A stretch of DNA of 64,000 bases from QWHO01 sp039809865 (GCA_039809865.1 JBDHVW010000012.1:66943-130942); one strand, 5' to 3'; positions 34,249-42,456 are shown, counted from the stretch's first letter. The notes: generated from the sequence alone by a model not told the origin. Numbers and translations are program-made.

Positions 34249-34416
34249 TTACCTGCCGACAGGCGTCCAGGCGCCCGGCGAGCTGTTCTGGTGGCTATCT
34301 CGCAGCCAGCCGAGCATCGCTTCCAGAGCCACGCTCAAAGACTCGACACGCAATCGGCTATGCACAACCTCGTCGTGAGCGTTGTCCGCCAGCCGCACCA
34401 GGGAGTGTCTGGAATC
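34249..34416 (-). pseudogene. Possible decayed C-terminal fragment of an unknown gene
   Basis: A leftward reading frame ends at TAA 34249-34251 and reads DSRHSLVRLADNAHDEVVH and then LRVESLSVALEAMLGWLRD, which has protein-like composition and G/C-rich third positions. It has no start codon and is cut at its 5' side where the direct repeat begins (34412). It may be the remnant of a gene truncated when the repeat formed. The family is not recognised, and a chance open frame remains possible. Confidence 0.25.
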
Positions 34417-34697
34417 GAGAGCTTGACCCTCACAACTCTTTCGCTTGGAAAGTCGCGACCCAAAGCCCCGGAAGGGCCGTTGTTCGATTCCCTACGGAAT
34501 TGTTCGGGCGATGTTCGACGCGGCGGCGAGTGGCCGGTTCGGGCCGCGATGGAGGGTTGGCAGTTGGCAGTTGACGGACAGAATCGAGAGCTTGACCCTC
34601 ACAACTCTTTCGCTTGGAAAATGGCGAACCCAGCCACAGGAAGGGCTGTTGTTCGATTCCCTACGGAATTGTTCGGCTCGATGTTCGCCCCGGCGAG
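34412..34697 (+). repeat. Imperfect direct repeat, two copies about 118 bases long
   Basis: Copies at 34412-34530 and 34581-34697 begin GAATCGAGAGCTTGACCCTC and share GTTCGATTCCCTACGGAATTGTTCGG near their middle, with about 169 bases between starts. They differ by scattered substitutions and small indels. The second copy contains the last codons of the leftward gene at 34661 (ending RTIP), and the first copy preserves the same RTIP-stop reading, so the repeat duplicated that gene's 3' end. Confidence 0.75.
34556..34575 (+). repeat. TTGGCAG microrepeat
   Basis: Two and a half copies of the unit TTGGCAG lie in the spacer between the two copies of the direct repeat. A longer array of the same kind is found at 44493-44549. 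Confidence 0.5.
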
Positions 34698-35908
34698 AGC
34701 TCGGCCTGCAAGGAGCGGATGGCGGCCTGCTCCGATTCGGAGAACACCTGATCGTAGTAGAGCGCCCAGCGCTCATCGGGGACAGCTCGTGGGTCGAGCG
34801 AGCGAACCCACTCCACCAGGGCCCCGGTCTTCCGATCGCGCCGGGACTGCGTAAAGCTCCTGCCCAACATGATCAGCGGAAACCTGGCCAACCGCCGGCC
34901 CAGGGGCTGCAAATCGAGAGGTACGTTCTGCTTGAGACGCACCAGGAGCGAAGTGCTCGAGCCTTTTCCCAGGGCCAGCTGCCGCGCCCGACCGGGTGGC
35001 CAACCGACCCGGGTCGCCGCCTCGGTAATCGACGAATACAGGAGACGCTCGGGAAAATCGAGTCGAGGCGCGGTGGTGGCGCGAGTCAGGCATTTCCGGG
35101 CCTGGCCGACAAAGCCGGCCGCGGCATACTGGTAGGCGCGCAAGAGATCCGCGTAGCCATTGCCACGGTCGCAGCGCCGAAGTCGATCGACCAGCTCGAC
35201 GCGCACCCGGGCCTTGTCCGAGTCCTCGCCCCAACCCCATCCGGGCGGAACCCACCCGGTCTCCGTCAGGACCAGGAAGCCCGCCAGAACGCCCAGCACC
35301 AGCGGGTCGCAGGGAGCGCGCTTCGCGGCCTCGACCAACCACTCCGACTGCTCGCCCGAAATCTCCATCGCCAGCGCCGCGGCCGCCAGCACTCGCGGGG
35401 TGACGCTCTGGGCGAGGACGGCCACCTCCTCCCGGGAGAGAGTTGGAGGCAACTCATCCAGTAAAACAGCGGAGCGCTCGGGTGCCCGGCTCGACGGCGA
35501 GGGCGGACGGATGTCCTTCCAGCGCTCGCGAATCTCCTGATTTCGATTCAGGATCGCTGCGTGGAGGGGGTTGGCCGGGTCCAAGGGTCGGTCGTAGCTC
35601 CGTCCCCAGACGGAGGATAGGTTGTCATCCAGGTAGACATGGCGCGCCGCCAAAAGGCCGGCCGGCGGATATTCCTCTGGCGGCCACACGCGACGGAGCT
35701 GGCGACCGAGGGCACCGGCCACGATTCTCTCGTGCGAGTCGAAAAGGTGGTCCAGAGAGTCCAATTCCAGGCGATCGAGGGGAAGCTTCGCACCATCATA
35801 CAGACCCTGCACCCGGTTGAGGACGTTGCGAACTTCCGGTCTCCCCACCCACAGTGCAGGACGCCTGCGCATTTCGGAGACGGCACGCCAGACCTCGAGC
35901 AAGTCCAC
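34661..35908 (-). CDS. Hypothetical helical protein
   Basis: About 415 residues from GTG 35908 (DLLEVWRAVSEMRRR follows). The frame is open further up into the CarF gene region, so the start is uncertain; GTG 35917 and ATG 35872 are alternatives. The protein is largely helical and soluble, with a Trp/Arg-rich N-terminus, WPPEEYPPAG near residue 75, Ala-rich helices in the middle (VTPRVLAAAALAMEISGEQ) and a WVPPGWGWGED loop. I see no motif. Its 3' end lies inside a direct repeat, so the natural C-terminus may have been altered by duplication. Confidence 0.65.
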   Translation of the reverse strand: MDLLEVWRAVSEMRRRPALWVGRPEVRNVLNRVQGLYDGAKLPLDRLELDSLDHLFDSHERIVAGALGRQLRRVWPPEEYPPAGLLAARHVYLDDNLSSVWGRSYDRPLDPANPLHAAILNRNQEIRERWKDIRPPSPSSRAPERSAVLLDELPPTLSREEVAVLAQSVTPRVLAAAALAMEISGEQSEWLVEAAKRAPCDPLVLGVLAGFLVLTETGWVPPGWGWGEDSDKARVRVELVDRLRRCDRGNGYADLLRAYQYAAAGFVGQARKCLTRATTAPRLDFPERLLYSSITEAATRVGWPPGRARQLALGKGSSTSLLVRLKQNVPLDLQPLGRRLARFPLIMLGRSFTQSRRDRKTGALVEWVRSLDPRAVPDERWALYYDQVFSESEQAAIRSLQAELSPGRTSSRTIP

Positions 35909-36010
35909 GCCCGTCACTTCGCCGCGATGGATCCAGCCTGGATCTTGGATGGATCCCCCGGCCAGGTTTACTCTTTGTTCACGCACTGTGGCTTGAGGAG
36001 GAGAAGGCAA

Positions 36011-36937
36011 ATGGAGATTACCCGGACGACGATCACCCCCGGAATCTCCGCGCGCCCAGCTCGCGCCACGGCCACCGTCTCCGAGGAGGAAGGGCCCCAG
36101 GATACTGCTCTCCTGGAGCGCCCCAACCCGAAGACCCCGCTGCTCCAGAAGGCGGTCTGCGGAGCGGTGGCCGGAGCCACCGTCTGGAACATCCATAACA
36201 TCGCTGGACAGATCGCGTCCCTCCCCGGCGTCACCTCGAAGGTCGTCGCCGCCGCCCTGACTGCGGGAAGCATGGTCGCGGGCTGGGCGGCGGCCGACCT
36301 CGGCTCCGGAATCTTCCACTGGGCCGTGGACAACTATCCGACCCGCCACACCCCCGTCATCGGCAACCTCGCCGAGGAGTTCCAGGTGCACCACCACGAG
36401 CGGACCTCCATCCTGGAGCGCTCCACCGCCAGCAACTTCGCCCAGGTCGGGATGTTCGCCGCCCTCCCCCTGCTGGCCACCGCCGTCGTCAATCCCCACT
36501 ACGCCATCGCCGCCGGCGTCAGCTCGATGCTGCTCGGCACCAGCCTGAGCCAGGCTTCGCATCGTTGGACCCACGATCCCAAAGCGCCCGGCTACACCAA
36601 AGTCTTCCAAAAGCTCCACATCAGCGAAGGGCGCGCCGACCACGCCAAGCACCACGCGATGCCCTGGGACGACTATTACTGCGTGGTCAACGGCATGTGG
36701 AACCCGCTCATGTCGCGCACCCTGGCCTGGCGCAAGCTGGAAAAGGGCATCTACCAGATCACGGGGCGCGAGCCCAAGTCGTGGCGCGACCCGGGCGTCA
36801 AGCAGCTGGCCCTGGGCGAGGTCAGCCGGGAGGACTTCCTTAAAGACCGCAAGGTGAACCGGGCCGTCTTCCGCGAAATAGCCCTGCGTGACTATACCGA
36901 CTACAAAGAATACAAAGCTGCTCAGGGAGCTGCGTGA
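36011..36937 (+). CDS. CarF/TMEM189-type plasmanylethanolamine desaturase-like protein
   Basis: A 308-residue protein from ATG 36011, preceded by GAGGAGGAGAAGG. The first 50 residues are polar. From residue 50 it matches the Kua/CarF lipid-desaturase domain (PF10520): ADLGSGIFHWAVDNYPT, then FQVHHHER, the HxxxH in SHRWTHD, the HxxHH in DHAKHHAMPWDDYY, and WNPLMSRT with GREPKSWR at the end. These histidines bind the di-iron centre. CarF and human TMEM189 form the vinyl-ether bond of plasmalogens from plasmanyl lipids with O2. Whether this bacterium makes ether lipids cannot be told from the window. Four membrane helices lie between the motifs. Confidence 0.88.
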   Translation: MEITRTTITPGISARPARATATVSEEEGPQDTALLERPNPKTPLLQKAVCGAVAGATVWNIHNIAGQIASLPGVTSKVVAAALTAGSMVAGWAAADLGSGIFHWAVDNYPTRHTPVIGNLAEEFQVHHHERTSILERSTASNFAQVGMFAALPLLATAVVNPHYAIAAGVSSMLLGTSLSQASHRWTHDPKAPGYTKVFQKLHISEGRADHAKHHAMPWDDYYCVVNGMWNPLMSRTLAWRKLEKGIYQITGREPKSWRDPGVKQLALGEVSREDFLKDRKVNRAVFREIALRDYTDYKEYKAAQGAA

Positions 36938-37265
36938 GCTGGTCGAGCCGCTCCCGGGCGCCGAAGAATATGTGATGGTCCACCACCCGGCGTTTCGGGT
37001 GGGCAAGAAGCCCTTCGCCGTGGTCGGGCTCAACAGTCGGCAGGAGGCCATGCTCTCGATCAACCTGGGCAAGATGGAGCAGGCCGAGCTCCTGGCAGAC
37101 GAGCGGTTCCAGCGCACACCCTACATCGGCCAACACGGCTGGGTCAGCGTGTTGCGCAGCCAGCTCAGCGACGGAGAGCTGTGGGAGCTGGTCGAGGACA
37201 GCTGGCGGCGTGTAGCCACCAAACGCCTCCTGAAGGAATACGAGTCTATGGGCGCGGGTGGATGA
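36888..37265 (+). CDS. MmcQ/YjbR-family protein
   Basis: A 125-residue protein from GTG 36888, overlapping the desaturase gene by 50 bases; no better start lies further in. It matches the YjbR/MmcQ fold: LRELVEPLPGAEEYVMVHHPAFRVGKKPFAVVGL, then HGWVSVLRSQLSDGELWELVEDSWRRVATKR near the C-terminus. These small proteins have a CyaY-like or DNA-binding-like double-wing fold and no firm function. Cytoplasmic. The overlap suggests co-expression with the desaturase. Its end overlaps the convergent TPM gene by 20 bases. Confidence 0.8.
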   Translation: MTIPTTKNTKLLRELRELVEPLPGAEEYVMVHHPAFRVGKKPFAVVGLNSRQEAMLSINLGKMEQAELLADERFQRTPYIGQHGWVSVLRSQLSDGELWELVEDSWRRVATKRLLKEYESMGAGG

Positions 37266-37905
37266 GGATCAGCTCGTCCGGCAGCTCATTCACGTCGTCC
37301 GCCTCGTAGGGTAACTTGCCCGAGAGCATTTCGGCGGCCGCCGCGATGGGCGCGGTCAAAGCTTCGACACCCTGCCCGGCCTTGAGCCTGGCCACCGCCA
37401 GGTCGCGCAACTCGCTCAGGTTCTGCTCGGTCAAACCGGCGCCGTGGTCGGCCAGAATCAAGACGCGCCGCTCGAAGAGGCTCAAGTAAATCAACACACC
37501 GCCGGACTTGCGCGTGGAGCCGCAGCGCTGCGAGGAAAAGACGTGGGAAGCGGCCCGCGCCGTCTCCTCGAACTTCTCGCGCTCACTGACCAGAGGGGCC
37601 CGCAGGATGGGGACGTACGAGCCCAGCAGGTTGCCCAGGAGATAGCCCACCGCGATCGCCAGCCCCTGATAGAGCGGATTCACCGCCACGGGCTCCCAGC
37701 TGTCGCCCGCCAGCAAGGTCTGCACGGCGCTCAGGCAGATGAGCGCCACGATCAGCCCCAGAATGCCCTCGGCGCGGTCGTAGCGCCCCGATTCACTCGC
37801 CACGGCGCACACCAGCTCGGCCGAAGTGCGTTTCTCGGCAGCCGCGATGGCCTCGCTCACCTGCTTGCGCTGCGCTTCGGTGAGGAAATTGCGCGCGTCT
37901 ACCAC
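37246..37905 (-). CDS. TPM-domain membrane protein
   Basis: A 219-residue protein from GTG 37905, overlapping the upstream gene's stop by seven bases. It resembles the TPM (TLP18.3/Psb32/MOLO-1) phosphatase-like domain: LTEAQRKQVSEAIAAAEKRTSAELVCAV at the N-terminus, then two membrane helices (ILGLIVALICLSAVQTLL and GLAIAVGYLLGNLLGSYV), then SGGVLIYLSLFERRVLILADHGAGL at the C-terminal side. It lacks a signal peptide and differs from its neighbour in carrying helices between the domain strands. It probably assembles with the neighbouring YgcG-like protein in the membrane. The biochemical role is unclear. Confidence 0.78.
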   Translation of the reverse strand: MVDARNFLTEAQRKQVSEAIAAAEKRTSAELVCAVASESGRYDRAEGILGLIVALICLSAVQTLLAGDSWEPVAVNPLYQGLAIAVGYLLGNLLGSYVPILRAPLVSEREKFEETARAASHVFSSQRCGSTRKSGGVLIYLSLFERRVLILADHGAGLTEQNLSELRDLAVARLKAGQGVEALTAPIAAAAEMLSGKLPYEADDVNELPDELILIHPRP

Positions 37906-38777
37906 GAGCCGGTCGCTCCCCCGCCGCAGTCACCGCCTCCCCCGCCGCCTCCGCCGCCCCACGAGAAGCTCCCTCCCGAATCGTAGCTGCTGCCCGAGTC
38001 GTACGAGGACGAGCTGTCCCAGAAGCCGGAACGCCGGTGGCGATTCGTGCTGGGCATCACCATGACGAAGATGAAAAACAGGATGACGTAAATGACCATG
38101 GTGCAAAGCGCCACCACGATGACGAAGATGCCCAGTCCGGCGAACAAAAGACGGGTGCTGCCCACCTGGGAGAAGACGAAGCCGCCCGCGATGAGGAACA
38201 GACCCAGGGCCACCAGGGCGATCGCGTAGGGACGGGGGATGTCGCTCAGGGCAAAGATCGCGTTGGTCTTCTCGGTCACGACCTCCGAGAAGGGCTGGGC
38301 GGGGGGCGGCGCGCCCGGATCCATCGCCACGAGCTTGTCGCATCCGTTCTGCACGCCCTGGGCGTACGCGGCAGCTTTGAAACTCGGCACGATATCGCCG
38401 TCCATCACGCGCTGGCAATGCTTGCTCCAACGCGCGGGCCAGCCCGTCCCCAGTTGGATGCGCGCCTTCCGGTCGCCGATGCTGACGAGAAACAGCACGT
38501 CCTGCGAAGCCAGGTGCCACTGGTTGAACCAGGCCTGCGCCATCGCCTCGACGTTCGTCTGCCCGTAAGGACCCATGCTGGAGACCAGCACGACGACCAC
38601 CTCGCGATTGGTGCTCTTGTAAGCCGCCTGGAGGCGCTGGTTGAGCGCCGCTTCTTGGGCCGCGTCCAGGGCGTTGGCGTAGTCGTAGACGCTCGTTTTG
38701 CTGTTGGCCTGCCTCAGAGGAATGGCCGCCAACGCCACGAGCGACAGGCTGAGAAGAAGGATGACCGCCCCACGCAT
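37899..38777 (-). CDS. YgcG-family TPM-domain protein
   Basis: A 292-residue protein from ATG 38777. It has a signal peptide (RGAVILLLSLSLVALAAIPLR), a TPM domain (VYDYANALDAAQEAALNQRL, EVVVVLVSSMGPYGQTNVEAMAQAWFNQW, DVLFLVSIGDRKARIQLGTGW), two to three membrane helices (about 190-250) and a Ser/Gly-rich tail of SSSYDSGSSYDSGGSFSWGG type that ends in a glycine run. This is the classic YgcG layout, with an exported domain and an internal membrane anchor. TPM domains often have divalent-metal-dependent phosphatase-like folds. It is coupled to the second TPM gene downstream. Confidence 0.88.
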   Translation of the reverse strand: MRGAVILLLSLSLVALAAIPLRQANSKTSVYDYANALDAAQEAALNQRLQAAYKSTNREVVVVLVSSMGPYGQTNVEAMAQAWFNQWHLASQDVLFLVSIGDRKARIQLGTGWPARWSKHCQRVMDGDIVPSFKAAAYAQGVQNGCDKLVAMDPGAPPPAQPFSEVVTEKTNAIFALSDIPRPYAIALVALGLFLIAGGFVFSQVGSTRLLFAGLGIFVIVVALCTMVIYVILFFIFVMVMPSTNRHRRSGFWDSSSSYDSGSSYDSGGSFSWGGGGGGGGGDCGGGATGSW

Positions 38778-38875
38778 AGCCGGGATTTTTCGCAGGTCGG
38801 GGCCAGGTACCCTCGTCCCCCGGATAGACGACTCGCAACCTGAGGAACGGAGGGAAAACCAGCTAACCTGGGGGT

Positions 38876-39904
38876 ATGAGAAGGGTGCTCACCTTACTGC
38901 TCTGTCTGAGCTTCGTCGCCTGCGCCCCTCGCGGGAACAGCGAGGTCACGGTCGCCCATCCGGCCGAGAGGCCCGCCTCGTCGCGACCCGAGGTTGCGGC
39001 GCTGATGAGGGCCATGCCCGAAGAGGACGAGTTCGCGCCGCGCGATATTGACAAGGCAAAGAATCTGCCCATCTTCGTGGAGCTGGCCGCGACCTCGCAG
39101 GATGAGGCTTTGCGGGTGGCAGCTCTGCGGGCGATGCGGGACGCCTACCCGGCCCACGCGGTCGACTCATACACCCGCGCCGTAGCCCGCAACCTGACAA
39201 CGAACCAACCCGGGATTCTACAGGCGGCTCTGGAGGCCAGCTCGCCGTCGCTGGGCGCCGAATCCAGCCCCGAGGTGCGCCAGGCAGTGCGCAAGCTGAC
39301 GGCGTCGCCCTCGAGGGCGGTGCGGCTGGCCGCGCTGGACACGTACTGGCAGGCGGAGCCCTTTCCGGCCTCGACCTATCTCGAAGCCCTGGCCGACCCG
39401 GACACGGTCATCCGCGCCATGGCCCTGCAGCACATCGTGCAACAGAAGGTGCGCCGTCACGAATTCTTCCAGCCCGCCTTTCGCCTGATGGGGGACGCGG
39501 ACCCGGGTCTGCGCGGAAAATCCATCGACCTGGCCATCGCCACCGCCAACCCGCAGGAGCGCGTGATGCTCACCGGGCGCCTGGTGACGATGCTCCGCGA
39601 CATCCACCCCTATGTCCGCTCTCAGGCGGCGCTCGGACTCGCTCAACTGGGCGCGTGGACGGCAGCTTCTCGCCTCACGCCGCTCCTGAACGACTCGTCA
39701 ACCAACACCTACGAGCTGAACTACACCAACCTGGTAGACGAGCCAGAGCGGATTTACTTCAAAGCCTCGCGCTGGCCGCGCGTGGACGACGCCGCGCTGA
39801 CGGCCCTCTCGCGCCTGAATGGCTTTCGCTACCATGAGGCCCGAGACGAGGCGGAGCTGCAGGAGCAGATTCAGCGCGCCCGTCTGTGGAATCGCCGCGA
39901 CTAG
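38876..39904 (+). CDS. HEAT-repeat lipoprotein
   Basis: A 342-residue protein from ATG 38876. It has a lipoprotein signal (RRVLTLLLCLSFVACAP, lipobox cysteine near residue 16). The rest is about six HEAT-like helical repeats (ALRVAALRAMRDAYP, RAVRLAALDTYW, TVIRAMALQHIV, GLRGKSIDLAIAT, YVRSQAALGLAQLG, DDAALTALSRLNG), as in PBS-lyase/HEAT solenoids. It is probably a membrane-anchored scaffold on the outer face. It is a single gene, convergent with the GGDEF-EAL gene, with which its TAG stop shares one CTAG. No enzymatic motif. Confidence 0.85.
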   Translation: MRRVLTLLLCLSFVACAPRGNSEVTVAHPAERPASSRPEVAALMRAMPEEDEFAPRDIDKAKNLPIFVELAATSQDEALRVAALRAMRDAYPAHAVDSYTRAVARNLTTNQPGILQAALEASSPSLGAESSPEVRQAVRKLTASPSRAVRLAALDTYWQAEPFPASTYLEALADPDTVIRAMALQHIVQQKVRRHEFFQPAFRLMGDADPGLRGKSIDLAIATANPQERVMLTGRLVTMLRDIHPYVRSQAALGLAQLGAWTAASRLTPLLNDSSTNTYELNYTNLVDEPERIYFKASRWPRVDDAALTALSRLNGFRYHEARDEAELQEQIQRARLWNRRD

Positions 39905-41289
39905 AGCCCGGACTTCACCAGGGGGGCAATCTCCTCGGGTGGCACCGGGGGGCTGAAATAGAAGCCCTGGCCGAGATGACAGTCGTTCTTGCGCAGATAC
40001 TCGAATTGCTTCTCGCTTTCGATCCCCTCCGCCAGAGAGCGCATGTTGAGGCTCTCGGCCAGCTTGACGACAGCCACGCAAATACTGAGATACTGGCGGT
40101 TCTCGGGGATACCGGCCACGAACGTCCGGTCCAACTTGAGAATCTTGGTCGTGCTGAGCCGAATCGACTTGAGCGAGGAGAGCCCGGTGCCAAAGTCGTC
40201 GATGGCGATGCGCACCCCTCCCTGCCCCAGCTCGGCCAGGACCGAGCGCACCCGCGGATCACTCGTGTAGTGGTCCTCGGATACGTCCACCACGAGGTCG
40301 CGGCCCTCCAGCTCGGCCTCGCGCACCGTCTGCAAGAAGCTGACCGCCATGTCGGCGTGCAACAGCTGCCGGCGCGAGAGGTTGACGTCCACGAACACGT
40401 CCACCCCGGCCTCCTTCCAGCTCTTCATTTGCCCGCAGCATTCTCGCAGCACCCAATCGCCGATGGGGACGATCAGTCCGCTCTCCTCGGCCACCGGAAT
40501 GAACTCCCCCGGCTCGACCGGGCCGAGCGTCTCGTCCGTCCAGCGCAGCAGCGCCTCCACACCGACGACGTCGCGCGTCGTCAGGTCGACGATCGGCTGG
40601 TAGAGCAGCCGAAACTGGTTGCGCTCCAGGGCTTCGTGCAGGTGGGTTTCCACCAGCAGACGGCGCCGCAGCCGCTCCTGCAATCCCTCGCTGTAGACGC
40701 AGAAGCGCCCCCGCCCTCCCTCTTTGGCATGAAAAAGTGCCGCGTCGGCGTGCTCGAGCATCTCGAAGGTGGCCTGAGCGTCCTTCGGGGCCAGCGAGAT
40801 CCCAACGCTGGCGCCCACGTGCAGGGGGAGACTCTGCACGGTGAAAGGCGCGTGCAGAAGGTTGAGCACGCGCTGGGCCACGAGCTCGGACTGGCCGGGG
40901 TCGTTCAGCTCGGAGAGCAGGATGAGGAACTCGTCCTCGCCTTTGCGCGCCAGTAAATCCGAGCCACGCACCGTGGTGGCAAGCCGGGCGGCGACCTGCA
41001 CCAGCAGCTCGTCGCCCGCCCTGAAGCCGAGAGCTTCGTTGATGATGCGGAAGCGATCGAGATCGATCAGCAAGAGCGCGCTGGTGCGTCCATAACGCAA
41101 GACCTGCTGGAGGTTGAAGTCGAGCACCTGGCGGAGGTGAGGCAAATTGGCCAGACCCGTGAGCTCGTCCTGGGAAGCCTTTCTCTGCAGCTCCTGAGCG
41201 CGCTCCATCAGCTCCTCGGCCGCCCGGAAGCGCTCTTCCGCCTGGCGCAGCCTCTCCTCGGCCAGAGCCAGCTTCTCGTCGGGAGTCAC
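39901..41289 (-). CDS. GGDEF-EAL c-di-GMP protein, probably a phosphodiesterase
   Basis: A 462-residue protein from GTG 41289, chosen because this start overlaps the SET gene's stop as GTGA. Residues 5-40 are a short coiled coil, 40-200 a GGDEF domain, and 210-460 an EAL domain. The GGDEF signature is degenerate (GEDEF at 117-121) although the inhibitory RxxD site is kept (RGSD 108-111), so cyclase activity is doubtful. The EAL domain has EALLRW (245-250), VNLSRRQ, DDFGTG, LKLDRTFV and AEGIE; the ELTE motif reads DVSE, with Asp for the first Glu. It would hydrolyse c-di-GMP. No input domain beyond the coil is present. Confidence 0.92.
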   Translation of the reverse strand: MTPDEKLALAEERLRQAEERFRAAEELMERAQELQRKASQDELTGLANLPHLRQVLDFNLQQVLRYGRTSALLLIDLDRFRIINEALGFRAGDELLVQVAARLATTVRGSDLLARKGEDEFLILLSELNDPGQSELVAQRVLNLLHAPFTVQSLPLHVGASVGISLAPKDAQATFEMLEHADAALFHAKEGGRGRFCVYSEGLQERLRRRLLVETHLHEALERNQFRLLYQPIVDLTTRDVVGVEALLRWTDETLGPVEPGEFIPVAEESGLIVPIGDWVLRECCGQMKSWKEAGVDVFVDVNLSRRQLLHADMAVSFLQTVREAELEGRDLVVDVSEDHYTSDPRVRSVLAELGQGGVRIAIDDFGTGLSSLKSIRLSTTKILKLDRTFVAGIPENRQYLSICVAVVKLAESLNMRSLAEGIESEKQFEYLRKNDCHLGQGFYFSPPVPPEEIAPLVKSGL

Positions 41290-41852
41290 GGTGGAGCGTG
41301 GATGCGGGCGACGAAATCGGGCAGCATCCCCAGAGCCTGGTAGCGCGCGACCTGCTCGGGTCCGAGGCTCCGGTTGGAGATGGCCCCGCGGCAGCCCGCG
41401 TGCCCACAGCCGCAAGCCATCACCGACAGGTCCTCGGGGCCGAGACAGGTCGCGTAGTCGAAGGTCAGCTCCTCCCCCGCGGCGATCGCCTCGATCGCGA
41501 CCAGGGTGAGCTCCTGGCCCTGCAGACGCAGACCGGTATTGGGTTGACACGAGTGGTTGACGTAATCGTCGATGTCACCGGAGGGACCCAGGAACAAGCC
41601 CGAGCCAACCTGGATGAAGTGATGAGGATCCGACAGATCCTCGAGACGGCGGTAGAGCTCGCCTCCGAAGCGCAGGGCAGGGGCTCCCGCGGGGATGGGG
41701 GCGAGGGCGAACACGCCCTGCCCGAAGGCAGCCGGCCGCAGCTCCAGAGCGGTGTAGAAGTGGGGTTTCACGCGCCAGGCATTCGCTCCGAATGGGAAAT
41801 TTTCCGCCCTTGCCGAAGCATCGGCGATGCTGGGACGGAACGAGGACCTCAT
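41286..41852 (-). CDS. SET-domain protein (lysine methyltransferase-like)
   Basis: Up to 188 residues from ATG 41852; GTG 41771 (KPHFYTALELRP follows) is an alternative that would avoid abutting the divergent gene. The SET signature is complete: GQGVFALAPIPAG, DDYVNHSCQPNTGL, AGEELTFDYAT, and a post-SET-like cysteine cluster CGCGHAGCRG for zinc. SET proteins transfer methyl groups from S-adenosylmethionine to lysines; bacterial targets are mostly unknown. Its stop overlaps the GGDEF-EAL start (GTGA). This pairing is unusual and may link protein methylation to c-di-GMP signalling, which is inference. Confidence 0.85.
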   Translation of the reverse strand: MRSSFRPSIADASARAENFPFGANAWRVKPHFYTALELRPAAFGQGVFALAPIPAGAPALRFGGELYRRLEDLSDPHHFIQVGSGLFLGPSGDIDDYVNHSCQPNTGLRLQGQELTLVAIEAIAAGEELTFDYATCLGPEDLSVMACGCGHAGCRGAISNRSLGPEQVARYQALGMLPDFVARIHAPP

Positions 41853-41856
41853 CTAC

Positions 41857-42456
41857 ATGCTGTTCCTGTTCTGGGGTCCCGGGCTCTTGCTGGTAGCCTG
41901 CATCCCAGGTCTGGTGCGCACGGTCATGGGCTTCGTCACGGCGATCGCGTTCCTGTATGTCTGGCAGCGCTTCATGCCCCTCGACTGGATCGAGATCCCC
42001 CTGGCCGCCATCATCGTGCTGGTCGGCTTCATCGGCCGCAAATTGCCCAAGACGGGCGACCCCGAGCCCAGCAAGCTGCTGGTGATCCCGTTCATGCTCC
42101 TGTTCACCAGCGTGGCCTGGATGGCCATGGGACCGATCTGGCGAGCCCGGATGGAGCTTCGGGCTCTCCCCTCGCTCCAGAGCGCCTCGGTGGATGGCCA
42201 CCCCATCGGCGACTTGCCAGGCTTTCAGCGGGCTCTTCGAGACAGCGCCTCTTGCGATGTCAGCCGACAGCAGCTCAGCCCCCCCGTCCCGCTCGTGTTG
42301 GAGGCCGAGGGGCAGCGCCACGAGTACAAGCTGGTCTACAGCCGCAATCCCCTGGGGGTCATCCTCACGCAGCCGGACTCAGATCGCCAGCTCGTCTACT
42401 CGGGCGAGTTGCTGCGTCATATCAAAAGGTCGGGGATCAAGACTCCGCAGCAGTAG
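41857..42456 (+). CDS. Membrane protein of unknown function
   Basis: About 199 residues from ATG 41857, five bases beyond the divergent SET start; ATG 41827 would add ten residues but overlap the divergent gene. Four membrane helices fill the first 110 residues (FLFWGPGLLLVACIPGL, VMGFVTAIAFLYVW, IPLAAIIVLVGFIG, VIPFMLLFTSVAWMAMG). A soluble tail with beta-strand pattern follows (VDGHPIGDLPGFQRAL, RHEYKLVYSRNPLGVIL). I recognise no family. The divergent placement suggests shared control with the SET and GGDEF-EAL genes, since there are only a few bases between the starts. Confidence 0.6.
   Translation: MLFLFWGPGLLLVACIPGLVRTVMGFVTAIAFLYVWQRFMPLDWIEIPLAAIIVLVGFIGRKLPKTGDPEPSKLLVIPFMLLFTSVAWMAMGPIWRARMELRALPSLQSASVDGHPIGDLPGFQRALRDSASCDVSRQQLSPPVPLVLEAEGQRHEYKLVYSRNPLGVILTQPDSDRQLVYSGELLRHIKRSGIKTPQQ

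Larger units (their letters stand above)
33434..34660. other. Gene-poor, repeat-rich stretch
   Basis: No convincing intact gene lies between the coiled-coil gene and the leftward gene ending at 34661. The stretch holds copies 2 and 3 of the tandem repeat, a short decayed leftward frame (34249-34416), a TTGGCAG-type microrepeat at 34556-34575, and the first copy of a direct repeat whose second copy runs into the neighbouring gene. The remaining 33.9-34.25 kb shows nothing I can name. Confidence 0.6.

Noticed and set aside
34483..34500. tRNA-like T-loop (GTTCGATTCC)
   Set aside because: No acceptor, D or anticodon stems can be folded around it, and the sequence is part of a direct repeat.
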